Shown here one piece after another: positions 19,743-27,155 of a DNA stretch of 64,000 nt (the first letter of the stretch is position 1; every line of letters begins with the position of its first letter). The DNA comes from JADLHS01 sp039806955. GTDB taxonomy: Bacteria; Verrucomicrobiota; Verrucomicrobiia; Limisphaerales; JADLHS01. Location: NCBI GenBank assembly GCA_039806955.1, contig JBDHQI010000022.1:5776-69775 (forward strand), in the 5' to 3' direction. Under the pieces are notes generated by a model. It was not told the DNA's origin, ran no database searches, and was given only the letters and a program-made list of their open reading frames with translations. The translations under genes were made by a program, and so were the position numbers.

Positions 19743-21940
19743 GCGCAAGGACACGATTTCAAAACGACGGACGCGCGGAAACCGTTTCAAGCGCAACACA
19801 AATCCACCGGCACGTCCGATGCGCGGCACATTCGACAATCCGTCGCACCGGGCTTGGGCTGGCACTCGCGGCGCTCGTTTTGTTGACCGAGGTTGGTCTT
19901 GCCTTCGCGGCGACGCCAAAGCAAGACGGACGCACTTTTTTCGTGGCGACCAACGGCAACGACGCCTGGAGCGGCACTTTGGCCAAGCCGAATCGTCGGC
20001 GCACCGACGGCCCCTTCGCCACCGTGGCGCACGCGTTGCAAGCTATCCGCGCGCAGCGTCCGCAATCCGGCAACACGGCCAGCGCCAAACTTTATCAACG
20101 GCGCGGCATTTATTTTCTGGAGTCGCCCATCGTGTTGCGTCCCGAGGATTCCGCGCTGCAATGGCAGGCTTATCCTGGCGAGAAACCGATCCTCAGTGGT
20201 GGCCGGACCATTACCAATTGGCGCGAAACGACCGCGAACGGACGTAAGCTCTGGGTTGCAGAAGTGCCGGCGGCGCGTCGTGGCGACTGGTATTTTCGCG
20301 AGCTATGGGTCAACGGCGAGCGCCGTGTGCGGGCGCGACATCCGAACACCGGTTACTTCAAGATCAAGGCCCTGCCGGACAAAGTGGCGCAATGGACGGA
20401 GGGACATCGCCGCTTCGAGTTCAACGTCGGTGACCTGCGCAACTGGCCTTCACTGACCAATGGTGAAATCGTTGCGATGAGTCGTTGGGTGGAATCGCGC
20501 CTGCCGATCGTGTCCGTGGACGAAGCGTCCCGCCGCGTCAATCTGGCCAAGCGCTCGGTCTTCGAGCTGCAGCCGGATGATCTTTATTACGTCGAAGGCG
20601 TTTTTGAAGCGCTGGATGCTCCGGGCGAATGGTATCTCGACGCGGCGGCTGGGATGATTTATTACGCGCCGCAAGCTGGCGAGCGCATCAAGAATTTTAC
20701 CGCCATTGCGCCCGTGTTGAGCCAGTTACTACGGCTGGAAGGTGATGTCGCCAAGGAACAATACGTTCGGGAGATTCAGTTCAACGGCCTGACGTTCTCG
20801 TACGCGGAATGGAATCTGCCCCGGCCCGACGATAAAGCGGCGACTGGTGGTTGGCCGGCGCCATTGAATGAGATTGGAGGCTTCGCGCAGGCGGCCGTGG
20901 GCGTGCCCGGCGCGATCTGGGGCGAGGGCGTGCGCCAATGCGTGTTCACCAACTGCACCATCGCGCACGTTGGCACTTACGGCATCGAACTGGCCCGGGG
21001 CTGTTCGTGGAATCGCATCACCCATTGCGACATTTATGACTTGGGCGCCGGCGGATTGAAGCTGGGCGAAACCGCCATTCGCAAAACGGAAGCTGAACAA
21101 TCCGGCGGCAACGAGGTTTCCGACTGCTACATTCATCACGGCGGGAAAATGTTCCAGAGCGGCATCGGCGTGTGGATCGGGCAATCGCCCAACAACATTC
21201 TGTCCCACAACGAAATCAACGACTTCTATTACTCGGGCGTATCCATTGGCTGGACGTGGGGTTACGGCACGGCACTCGCCTCCAATAACTTGGTTGAGTT
21301 CAATCACGTTCACCACATCGGCGTGGCGTCCGATGGCGATGGGCCGGTGCTCAGCGATATGGCGGGCATTTATTTGCTGGGCAAACAACCCGGCACACGC
21401 GTCATCAACAATCTCTGGCACGACGTGGCGGCGACGAAATACGGTGGCTGGGGCCTTTACACCGACGAAGGCAGCAGCGGCATTCTGCTCGAAAGCAATC
21501 TGGTCTATCGCACCACGCACGGCGGATTTCATCAGCACTACGGCGAGACGAACATTATCCGGAATAACATCTTCGCCTTCGCGCGTGACCAGCAGCTCCA
21601 GCGCTCGCGTGACGAGGATCACCTGAGCTTCAGCTTCACCAACAACATCGTCTATTTCAATCAAGGCGTGTTGCTCGGCAGCACCTGGAAGAACGATCAA
21701 TTCAACCTCGACGACAATGTTTATTGGGACACGCGTCTGGCCACCAATCTCGCCGCGATGAAATTTGCCGGGGCGACTCTGGACCAATGGCGCGCGCGCG
21801 GGCACGACCGACATTCGCTCATTGCCGATCCGCTTTTTGTCGCGCCGCAAAAAGACGACTTCCGTCTCCGCCGTCAGTCGCCGGCGCTCAAGCTCGGCTT
21901 CCAACCGCTGGACCTGCGCCAAGTAGGCCCCAGACGTTAG
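19739..21940 (+). CDS. Secreted right-handed parallel beta-helix repeat protein
   Basis: Exported beta-helix protein of 733 residues. A long basic N-terminus leads to a hydrophobic signal segment (about 40-60), then GRTFFVATNGNDAWSGT (about 65-81), the common opening of secreted beta-helix enzymes. Later coils contain repeated NN/HN-rich turns (GNEVSDCYIHHGG, SNNLVEFNHVHHIG, LLESNLVYRTTHGG). Such proteins in polysaccharide clusters include galactosidases, lyases and sulfated-glycan enzymes. Overlap with the preceding gene by four bases supports one transcript with the GH2. The start could lie further in, since residues 1-38 are untypical for a signal peptide. Confidence 0.82.
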   Translation: MSARTRFQNDGRAETVSSATQIHRHVRCAAHSTIRRTGLGLALAALVLLTEVGLAFAATPKQDGRTFFVATNGNDAWSGTLAKPNRRRTDGPFATVAHALQAIRAQRPQSGNTASAKLYQRRGIYFLESPIVLRPEDSALQWQAYPGEKPILSGGRTITNWRETTANGRKLWVAEVPAARRGDWYFRELWVNGERRVRARHPNTGYFKIKALPDKVAQWTEGHRRFEFNVGDLRNWPSLTNGEIVAMSRWVESRLPIVSVDEASRRVNLAKRSVFELQPDDLYYVEGVFEALDAPGEWYLDAAAGMIYYAPQAGERIKNFTAIAPVLSQLLRLEGDVAKEQYVREIQFNGLTFSYAEWNLPRPDDKAATGGWPAPLNEIGGFAQAAVGVPGAIWGEGVRQCVFTNCTIAHVGTYGIELARGCSWNRITHCDIYDLGAGGLKLGETAIRKTEAEQSGGNEVSDCYIHHGGKMFQSGIGVWIGQSPNNILSHNEINDFYYSGVSIGWTWGYGTALASNNLVEFNHVHHIGVASDGDGPVLSDMAGIYLLGKQPGTRVINNLWHDVAATKYGGWGLYTDEGSSGILLESNLVYRTTHGGFHQHYGETNIIRNNIFAFARDQQLQRSRDEDHLSFSFTNNIVYFNQGVLLGSTWKNDQFNLDDNVYWDTRLATNLAAMKFAGATLDQWRARGHDRHSLIADPLFVAPQKDDFRLRRQSPALKLGFQPLDLRQVGPRR

Positions 21941-22215
21941 AGCAAATTCAGGAAACGATACTTTTTGAGGGAGAGGAGGGACTACTTCATTTGAGATCAA
22001 CGAAGTAACACCGGGTTATAATGGTCGGCAGGTTGCCGACCAGAACGGCCAAGTTGGCCGTTCCATCCAAACCCCAAGAAGTGCGATTGCCCTCGGTTGC
22101 AGCGGTTGGCAGTTGCCTCCGTTGTGGTTTAGGGACGTGGTGGAACGCGTTCCTCCCAGGAAAATACAACCGCGAAATACACGAACGGGAAAGAATTTGG
22201 GAAGCCGTCCTGCTT
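21941..22215. repeat. Paired palindromes (dispersed repeat copy B)
   Basis: Within this gap, 22023-22041 is GGTCGGCA-GGT-TGCCGACC. Right after it, 22043-22063 is GAACGGCCAA-G-TTGGCCGTTC. The second palindrome and part of its flank (GTTTGG.TGGAACGGCC on the opposite strand) recur at 24467-24503, behind the DUF5009 gene, so this is a dispersed repeat of the genome. The remaining bases show no gene I can support. Confidence 0.55.
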
Positions 22216-22640
22216 TCAGTCGAATCGAGGGCTTGGTTTCATGACTTGGAATCGCATCCCGGTGTTTTGGTTTAGGGAACTGTGCGTTTGACCGCGCACC
22301 CGTTGCGCCGCCAGCCCCAATGCTCCGCCGCATAAACACAAGGCGAGAGACGAGGGCTTGGGAACAATTGTTGCGTTGATAGCCATTTGTAATGCGTACT
22401 GGCGGCTGAGGTCCCAGTTTATGCCATCGGTCGAGAACGAATAGGCTGGCGATATGATCCAACCTTCCGGAGTGCGGTCGCTGGATGGTGTAGTCCCGCT
22501 CCCCAAAATGCCCCCTGCGTAATCGGTGTGGCTCCGGTGACAACGACTGAATAACCATGGGATGGCAAGAGCGTAATCCCACCCGTTGTATATGTGAATA
22601 TGCCCTCACTTGCTGGGTCCGGGCCAAACAGTCTTCCGAG
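22216..22640 (-). pseudogene. Remnant of a PEP-CTERM protein (choice-of-anchor R like)
   Basis: Two minus-strand frames together read as the C-terminal part of an exported PEP-CTERM protein. From about 22636 down to 22510 one frame gives LFGPDPASEGIFTYTTGG and LLPSHGYSVVVTG. At the bases GCTCCCCAAAA (22498-22508) the reading shifts to a second frame giving SGTTPSSDRTPEGWIISPAYS, then INATIVPKPSSLALCLCGG, an anchor helix and a basic end (QRVRG). That tail matches the PEP-CTERM sorting signal (Pro-rich motif, helix, Arg cluster), and the body resembles choice-of-anchor R domains. The frameshift, an upstream stop and the missing N-terminus indicate a decayed gene; 25 extra residues after the sorting signal also fit loss of the true stop. 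Confidence 0.65.
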
Positions 22641-22645
22641 ATTGG

Positions 22646-23158
22646 TTAGTGGAGCACAACACTACGGGGCAGACATTCCGTCATGAGCGTCGGCCCCGGC
22701 ACGACGTTGAGGGTGACCGATTGTGGCGCGGATTCGAAACCACAATTGCTGACGGTGTAAGTGAAGGTGTCCGCGCCTTCAAATGTGCCCGACGGCGGGG
22801 TGTAAGTGACGGACACGTGCGTCGCATCAACCCTGACGGGCGCAGACAGCGCTCCGCCCTCGGCCGTTGTGGTTGGCGTGTTGAAGTTAAGCGTGTCACC
22901 GCAAGCATCCGTCCCGCTCACACAGGCCAGTTGGTTCAGTTTCATCGTCACCTCACATAGTTTTACCAGTTTGGTTGTGGACTGACCGGGTGCTGCTTTT
23001 TTGAAGTTGCTTCCAACGGAAGCATTCAAAAATAAACAGTCAAGCATTTTTTCCCTTGCATTTCTTCCTCTTCCCCGTCGGTTAATGCGCAAGCCAAATT
23101 TATGGTGACGAAGCCGTCGCTCGGGGCATAGCGCACGGGCGGACGGTTTCAGCTTCAC
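22646..23158 (-). pseudogene. Fragment with a cadherin/Ig-like domain
   Basis: Open minus-strand frame in which only part looks like protein. Residues read from about 22935 to 22690 give one beta-sandwich repeat of the kind found in large adhesins (CGDTLNFNTP, VSVTYTPPSGTFEGADTFTY, then SVTLNVVPGP). Upstream of about 22940 the translation is Arg/His-rich and looks non-coding; after VPGP it runs into a stop within 15 residues. A single internal repeat without signal peptide or anchor is best read as a relic of a larger secreted protein, perhaps from the same decay event as the adjacent PEP-CTERM remnant. Confidence 0.5.
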
Positions 23159-23216
23159 GAAAGCCGGCGCAAAATTGCTGGCTAACCCAGCGGGTATGGA
23201 TTAGAAACCATGCCCC

Positions 23217-24449
23217 ATGGCCACTGCCAATCCGGATCAGCCACCCAACTCGCCAGGCGATAAAATCCAATCGTCGCCCCGCCAAGTCCGGGTGGCCTCG
23301 GTGGATGCCTACCGCGGTTTCGTAATGCTGCTGATGATGGCCGAGGTGCTGCATCTTTCGCGGGTGGCGCGCGCGGTGCCGGAGAGCGGGTTCTGGAAAT
23401 TTCTGGCCTACCACCAAACGCACGTGGAATGGATCGGCTGCTCGCTGCACGATCTCATCCAACCCGGATTCTCGTTTCTGGTCGGGGTGGCGTTGCCGTT
23501 CTCCATCGGCAACCGTCTTGCGCGCGGTCAATCCCAAAGCCATCTGATCGGGCATGCGGCGTGGCGGGCGCTGGTGCTGGTTTTGCTGGGGGTGTTTCTG
23601 CGGTCCATCGGCCACGCGCAAACGTACTGGACCTTTGAAGATACGCTTTCGCAAATCGGTCTGGGCTATCTCGTGTTGTTCGTGTTGGGGTTTCGTCCGG
23701 TGCGCGATCAATGGATTGCGCTCGGCGCGATTCTGGTCGGTTACTGGCTGGCGTTTGTCTGGTATCCGTTGCCAGCGGCCGGTTTTGATTACGCCAGCGT
23801 GGGCGTGCCGAACGATTGGCCGCACCTCATGTCCGGCTTCGGGGCGCATTGGAACAAAAACAGCAATCTGGCCTGGGCGTTTGACACTTGGTGGCTCAAT
23901 CTGTTCCCGCGTGAAACGCCGTTTGCGTTCAACGGCGGCGGTTACGCCACGCTCAGTTTTATTCCGACCCTGGGCACGATGATCCTCGGTCTGCTGGCCG
24001 GGGGCGTGTTGCGCAGCGGTCGCCCGGCCGCAGGCAAAGTCAAATGGCTGACGATTGCGGGAGTGGTGGCGCTCGGTCTCGGGGCTGGTTTGGGCGCGCT
24101 GGAAATCTGTCCGGTGGTCAAGCGCATCTGGACGCCCAGTTGGACGCTCTACAGCGGCGGCTGGAGTTTCCTGCTGCTGGCGGGTTTTTACGCGGTGATT
24201 GATTGGTGGGGTTGGAAAGGCTGGTCCTACCCGTTGATGGTGGTGGGCATGAACTCGATTGCCGCCTACTGCATGGCGCACCTGTTTGATGGTTTCATCA
24301 GTGAAGCGTTGACCACCAACCTCGGCGTCAATGTTTTCAAATGGTTCGGCGCGGCGTACGAACCATTGGTGCATGGCGCGGCGGTGTTGTTTTTCCTGTG
24401 GCTGATTTTCTTCTGGATGTACCGACGGAAACTGTTTTTGAAAATCTAA
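23217..24449 (+). CDS. DUF5009/heparan-N-acetyltransferase-like membrane acyltransferase
   Basis: Polytopic membrane protein of 410 residues with about ten hydrophobic helices. The family-defining start RVASVDAYRGFVMLLMM and a following HVEWIGCSLHDLIQPGFSFLVGVALPFS segment place it in the DUF5009/DUF1624 group related to heparan-alpha-glucosaminide N-acetyltransferase. Relatives transfer acyl groups from cytoplasmic donors to sugars at the outer face of the membrane; the substrate here is unknown. It stands alone, between gene debris and a sigma-factor gene, and its stop codon touches the start of a large nested inverted repeat (24449-24527). Confidence 0.88.
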   Translation: MATANPDQPPNSPGDKIQSSPRQVRVASVDAYRGFVMLLMMAEVLHLSRVARAVPESGFWKFLAYHQTHVEWIGCSLHDLIQPGFSFLVGVALPFSIGNRLARGQSQSHLIGHAAWRALVLVLLGVFLRSIGHAQTYWTFEDTLSQIGLGYLVLFVLGFRPVRDQWIALGAILVGYWLAFVWYPLPAAGFDYASVGVPNDWPHLMSGFGAHWNKNSNLAWAFDTWWLNLFPRETPFAFNGGGYATLSFIPTLGTMILGLLAGGVLRSGRPAAGKVKWLTIAGVVALGLGAGLGALEICPVVKRIWTPSWTLYSGGWSFLLLAGFYAVIDWWGWKGWSYPLMVVGMNSIAAYCMAHLFDGFISEALTTNLGVNVFKWFGAAYEPLVHGAAVLFFLWLIFFWMYRRKLFLKI

Positions 24450-24527
24450 GCCGGAACGATTCGATTGGAGTTTGGGTGGAACGGCCAAGTTGGCCGTTCC
24501 ACCTGGACCAACTGCATCGTTCCGGCT
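24449..24527. repeat. Nested inverted repeat behind the DUF5009 gene (dispersed repeat copy A)
   Basis: Outer arms AGCCGGAACGAT (24449-24460) and ATCGTTCCGGCT (24516-24527) enclose inner arms GGTGGAACGGCCAA (24475-24488) and TTGGCCGTTCCACC (24490-24503) with one base between. The whole can fold into a long two-storey hairpin starting at the stop codon of the upstream gene. No T-tract follows, so it may act as an mRNA 3' stabiliser or REP-like element rather than a classic terminator. Its core recurs at 22043-22063. Confidence 0.7.
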
Positions 24528-24598
24528 CAGACGAGAACTAAAAGCGTCGGCAGCATCTCCACGCGTGACGAATGGGCGGCGGCCTGGTCTAATCAACG

Positions 24599-25171
24599 AT
24601 GGAAACACTCGTGAGCAAACCGTCCCTTCAGCCAGAGTGCCCGCTCCAGCCGCAGGTGTCGCTGGAGCCCGAGGAATTTGCCCGGCTTTACGCCGCGCAG
24701 GGTCGCGCCATCTATTACCTCGCGCTTCGCTTTCTCGGGGACCCGCATCAGGCCGAAGACGCCACGCATGATATTTTTCTGAAGGTCCATCGAAAATTTG
24801 GCGAGTTTCGCGGCGAGTCATCCGTGCGCACCTGGTTGTATCGCATCACCATCAACCATTGTTACAACCTGCGTCAGAGTTGGCAGAGCCGGAACGTGGC
24901 CACGAGCGCGGATGAGGCTCTGTGGGAACAAACCCCGGCGCCGGTGGATTCGCCATTTCGTGTGCTCGCCACCAAGGAACTGGGCGAACGCATTCAGCGC
25001 GCCTTGAATGCGCTTTCCGACGAATATCGGCTGCTGCTCCTGCTCGTTGCCGATGAGGAAATGAGCTACGATGAAGTCGCCCAGCTCACCGAACAAACCA
25101 GCGATGCTGTTCGCGGCAAATTGCATCGCGCACGCAAAGCTTTTGCCGCGCATTTTGAGAAAACCGCCTGA
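24599..25171 (+). CDS. ECF-type RNA polymerase sigma factor
   Basis: Sigma-70 family factor of the extracytoplasmic-function type, 190 residues. Region 2 is seen as LAARFLGDPHQAEDATHDIFLKV-like sequence (DA(T/E)HD is the core-binding signature), with TWLYRITINHCYNL closing it. Region 4 is RALNALSDEYRLLLLLVADEEMSYDEVAQL, a helix-turn-helix for the -35 element. ECF factors are normally held by an anti-sigma protein encoded next to them; the following 73-residue protein is in that position but has no zinc finger or membrane helix. It heads a long co-directional series and may control it. Confidence 0.92.
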   Translation: METLVSKPSLQPECPLQPQVSLEPEEFARLYAAQGRAIYYLALRFLGDPHQAEDATHDIFLKVHRKFGEFRGESSVRTWLYRITINHCYNLRQSWQSRNVATSADEALWEQTPAPVDSPFRVLATKELGERIQRALNALSDEYRLLLLLVADEEMSYDEVAQLTEQTSDAVRGKLHRARKAFAAHFEKTA

Positions 25172-25179
25172 GATCCAGC

Positions 25180-25401
25180 ATGAAACAACAAACCAAACAT
25201 ACCGCGCACGAGCAGGAACAGGTTGCGGAAACGGAGTCGCAATCCGCGTCCGTCCGCGAGTTTGCCAGCGCCGAGGAGCTGTTGCGGCACGACGCCCGGC
25301 AAATCGCGGTGCCTCCGCAAATCGCCGAACGGCTGGCCCGCTCCATCCAGAACAAACCCAAGCCGGTCTCGCCCTGGTGGCGGCGGCTGTTGGGTTCATG
25401 A
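25180..25401 (+). CDS. Small hydrophilic protein in the anti-sigma position
   Basis: 73-residue protein starting 8 bp after the sigma-factor stop. It is rich in Gln, Glu and Ala, with a predicted helix around REFASAEELLRHDARQIAVPPQIAERLARS and a C-terminal PWWRRLLGS. I do not recognise it. The C-terminal half resembles the cytoplasmic start of short Verrucomicrobial anti-sigma proteins (a PPxIAxRLxxS block), but the expected membrane helix is absent; the next gene encodes a membrane protein and begins only 4 bp later. Confidence 0.65.
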   Translation: MKQQTKHTAHEQEQVAETESQSASVREFASAEELLRHDARQIAVPPQIAERLARSIQNKPKPVSPWWRRLLGS

Positions 25402-25405
25402 TTCC

Positions 25406-26062
25406 ATGAAAACCGTATGGCATCGCTTTATCGGTCCGCTCACGCCAGGGGTGCGGCTGATCATGCTCATTCTTGCGGTTGCGGGATTGACCGCGCTGAT
25501 CGGAATGTTCTCCCGCACTTACGATCTCTACCACTGGCTCGCCCTCGACGGTCCACGCTTCTGGCATGGCTGGGTTTGGGCCTTGTTCACCTATGCGCTG
25601 CTCCCGGCGACCCTATGGGATTTTCTGTTCAACTGGATCTTGATCCTGTTTGTCGGAGTCTGGTTGGAACGGGTTTGGACGCGTTGGGAACTGGGGTCGT
25701 GTTGCCTTCTGGCTGTGCTGACGGTCGGCTTGCTCAAGGTGGCCATTCAACCGGCCAGCCCGCTTCTGATCGTGGGAACGGCGCCGGTCGTCTTTGGATT
25801 GCTGGCTGCCTGGGGGCGGTTGTTTCCCTATGAAAAAATTCTCTTCTGGTTTATTTGGGAAACGACGGTGCGTCAGGCGGCCATGCTGATGATCATAATT
25901 AGTTTTGTCATCATGTTGCCGTGGGCGGGGTTGGTGAACGCCGGCATCATGCTTGGCGGCGCGCCCGCGGGATGGTGCTTCGTCTGGTTGCGTGGGAAAA
26001 TGATGCGTCATGGCGACAGCCGCGTCGTGTCTTCGGAACGGATGGGGAGGCTGGAACTATGA
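25406..26062 (+). CDS. Rhomboid-like membrane protein lacking catalytic residues
   Basis: Membrane protein of 218 residues with six hydrophobic helices in rhomboid order. A WVWALFTYALLPATLWDFLFNW stretch corresponds to the WRL(V/I)T...H..HL..N region, then FVGVWLERVWT matches the conserved ER motif of loop 1 partners. However, GTAPVVFG (124-131) replaces the catalytic GxSG, with Ala in place of Ser. The histidine helix reads NAGIMLGGAPAG, with Met where His is needed. It should therefore be a pseudoprotease, able at most to bind membrane proteins. The start at 25406 lies 4 bp after the preceding gene, and the stop overlaps the next start (ATGA). Confidence 0.75.
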   Translation: MKTVWHRFIGPLTPGVRLIMLILAVAGLTALIGMFSRTYDLYHWLALDGPRFWHGWVWALFTYALLPATLWDFLFNWILILFVGVWLERVWTRWELGSCCLLAVLTVGLLKVAIQPASPLLIVGTAPVVFGLLAAWGRLFPYEKILFWFIWETTVRQAAMLMIIISFVIMLPWAGLVNAGIMLGGAPAGWCFVWLRGKMMRHGDSRVVSSERMGRLEL

Positions 26063-26928
26063 TCAGCGTCGAAGCCATTGCTCCTCCACCGCTGGCCCGA
26101 ACCCGTTCAACTCTGGCCCGAGAACGGGCCAGGCTCGCGCGGGGCAGGTTGGCCAACTGTCAGCTCTGCGCGCATCATTGCGGCGTGAACCGGCTGGCGG
26201 GGGAGCAAGGGCTTTGTCACGCCGGTACGGACGCGAGTTTTTTTTCCGCTCAGATTGAAGTTTCGGATGAATTGGAGTTGATTCCGACCTTTGCGGTGGC
26301 CTTGAGCGGCTGCGATTTGCGTTGTGATTTTTGCATCACCGGACGGCAAAGCTGGAACGCCCGGGCGGGCAGCGGATTCACGGCGCGGGAAATGGCCTGG
26401 CGCGCGCGGGCGGCGTTGAACTCCGGCGCCCGCACCGTCATGGTGCTCGGCGGCGAACCGACGATTCATCTGCCCGCCGCACTGGCGTTCGTTGCAGAAT
26501 TGCCCGACTCCGCCCGGCTGGTCTGGAAAACCAACGCGCACGGTTCAGCGGAAGCGCGCGTCCTGCTGGACGGCCTGTTTGACGTATGGTTGGCGGATTT
26601 CAAATTTGGCAACGACAATTGCGCGCGGCGGCTGGCAAAGGTCGCGGACTACGAGAACGTGGTGAAAGGAAACCTGCTTTGGGCCAATGCACATAGCGAG
26701 TTGATCGTGCGCCATTTGCTGATGCCCGGCCACGTTGACTGCTGCTGGCGACCCGTTGCAGAATGGCTCGCGATAAAACTGCCGGGAGTGAAAGTCAACT
26801 TGCGCAGTGGCTTTTGGCCCGCGTGGCACGCAGTGCGACACGCGGAATTGCGCGGAACGGTTGCGCCGGAAGAAACCCATCGCGCCCGGCAAATTGCCGC
26901 AGAGTGTCGGCTGAATTTGATTCCATGA
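26059..26928 (+). CDS. Radical SAM protein, PflX-like
   Basis: Radical S-adenosylmethionine enzyme of 289 residues. The [4Fe-4S] cluster cysteines are C85, C89 and C92 in GCDLRCDFC. An N-terminal cysteine box (C34, C37, C41, C53 in CQLCAHHCGVNRLAGEQGLC) is typical of PflX-type putative pyruvate-formate-lyase-activating proteins. GGEPTIH matches the SAM-binding GGE motif. A glycyl-radical partner enzyme is not seen in this window, so the name should not be taken as function. The start overlaps the pseudo-rhomboid stop and the stop overlaps the following small gene, so it sits within a tightly coupled operon. Confidence 0.9.
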   Translation: MISVEAIAPPPLARTRSTLARERARLARGRLANCQLCAHHCGVNRLAGEQGLCHAGTDASFFSAQIEVSDELELIPTFAVALSGCDLRCDFCITGRQSWNARAGSGFTAREMAWRARAALNSGARTVMVLGGEPTIHLPAALAFVAELPDSARLVWKTNAHGSAEARVLLDGLFDVWLADFKFGNDNCARRLAKVADYENVVKGNLLWANAHSELIVRHLLMPGHVDCCWRPVAEWLAIKLPGVKVNLRSGFWPAWHAVRHAELRGTVAPEETHRARQIAAECRLNLIP

Positions 26929-27155
26929 AAACGCAAAGACGCCACCAAAGCAACCCGTCCGCGCCCGCCGATTCCGCCGCGAGTTTGCACAGTGAATTGT
27001 TGATCCTGCCGGATGGGCAAATTCTGGTGCATAATCTCACGAGCGCTTTCGCCGAGCTGCTCAGGGTCTTGAATCCGCAAGCGGAACAGATCGCCCGCCG
27101 TTGCCAGAACGAAAACCACGCCACCCCAATCACCGCACATGAACTTTCAAACTGA
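26925..27155 (+). CDS. Small conserved-looking hypothetical protein
   Basis: 76-residue protein whose ATG overlaps the radical SAM stop and whose last 17 bases overlap the AAA ATPase start. An N-terminal basic/Ser-rich section is followed by SELLILPDGQILVHNLTSAFAELLRVLNP, which reads as a compact strand-strand-helix domain. In operons of this type a short protein commonly precedes the Ycf46-like ATPase; I cannot name it. Confidence 0.65.
   Translation: MKTQRRHQSNPSAPADSAASLHSELLILPDGQILVHNLTSAFAELLRVLNPQAEQIARRCQNENHATPITAHELSN

Noticed and set aside
20729..22000. Minus-strand open frame of 423 residues opposite the beta-helix gene
   Set aside because: No recognisable motif, composition of an antisense shadow; the plus-strand beta-helix protein explains the sequence.
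22998..23030. Hairpin TGCTTCC-AAC-GGAAGCA as a terminator
   Set aside because: T-tract lies before and A-tract after the stem on the plus strand, and no intact gene ends nearby, so its orientation does not support a terminator.
23100..24821. Minus-strand open frame of 573 residues opposite the DUF5009 and sigma genes
   Set aside because: Arg/His/Gln/Pro-rich and low-complexity, antisense to two well-recognised genes; typical shadow of GC-rich coding sequence.
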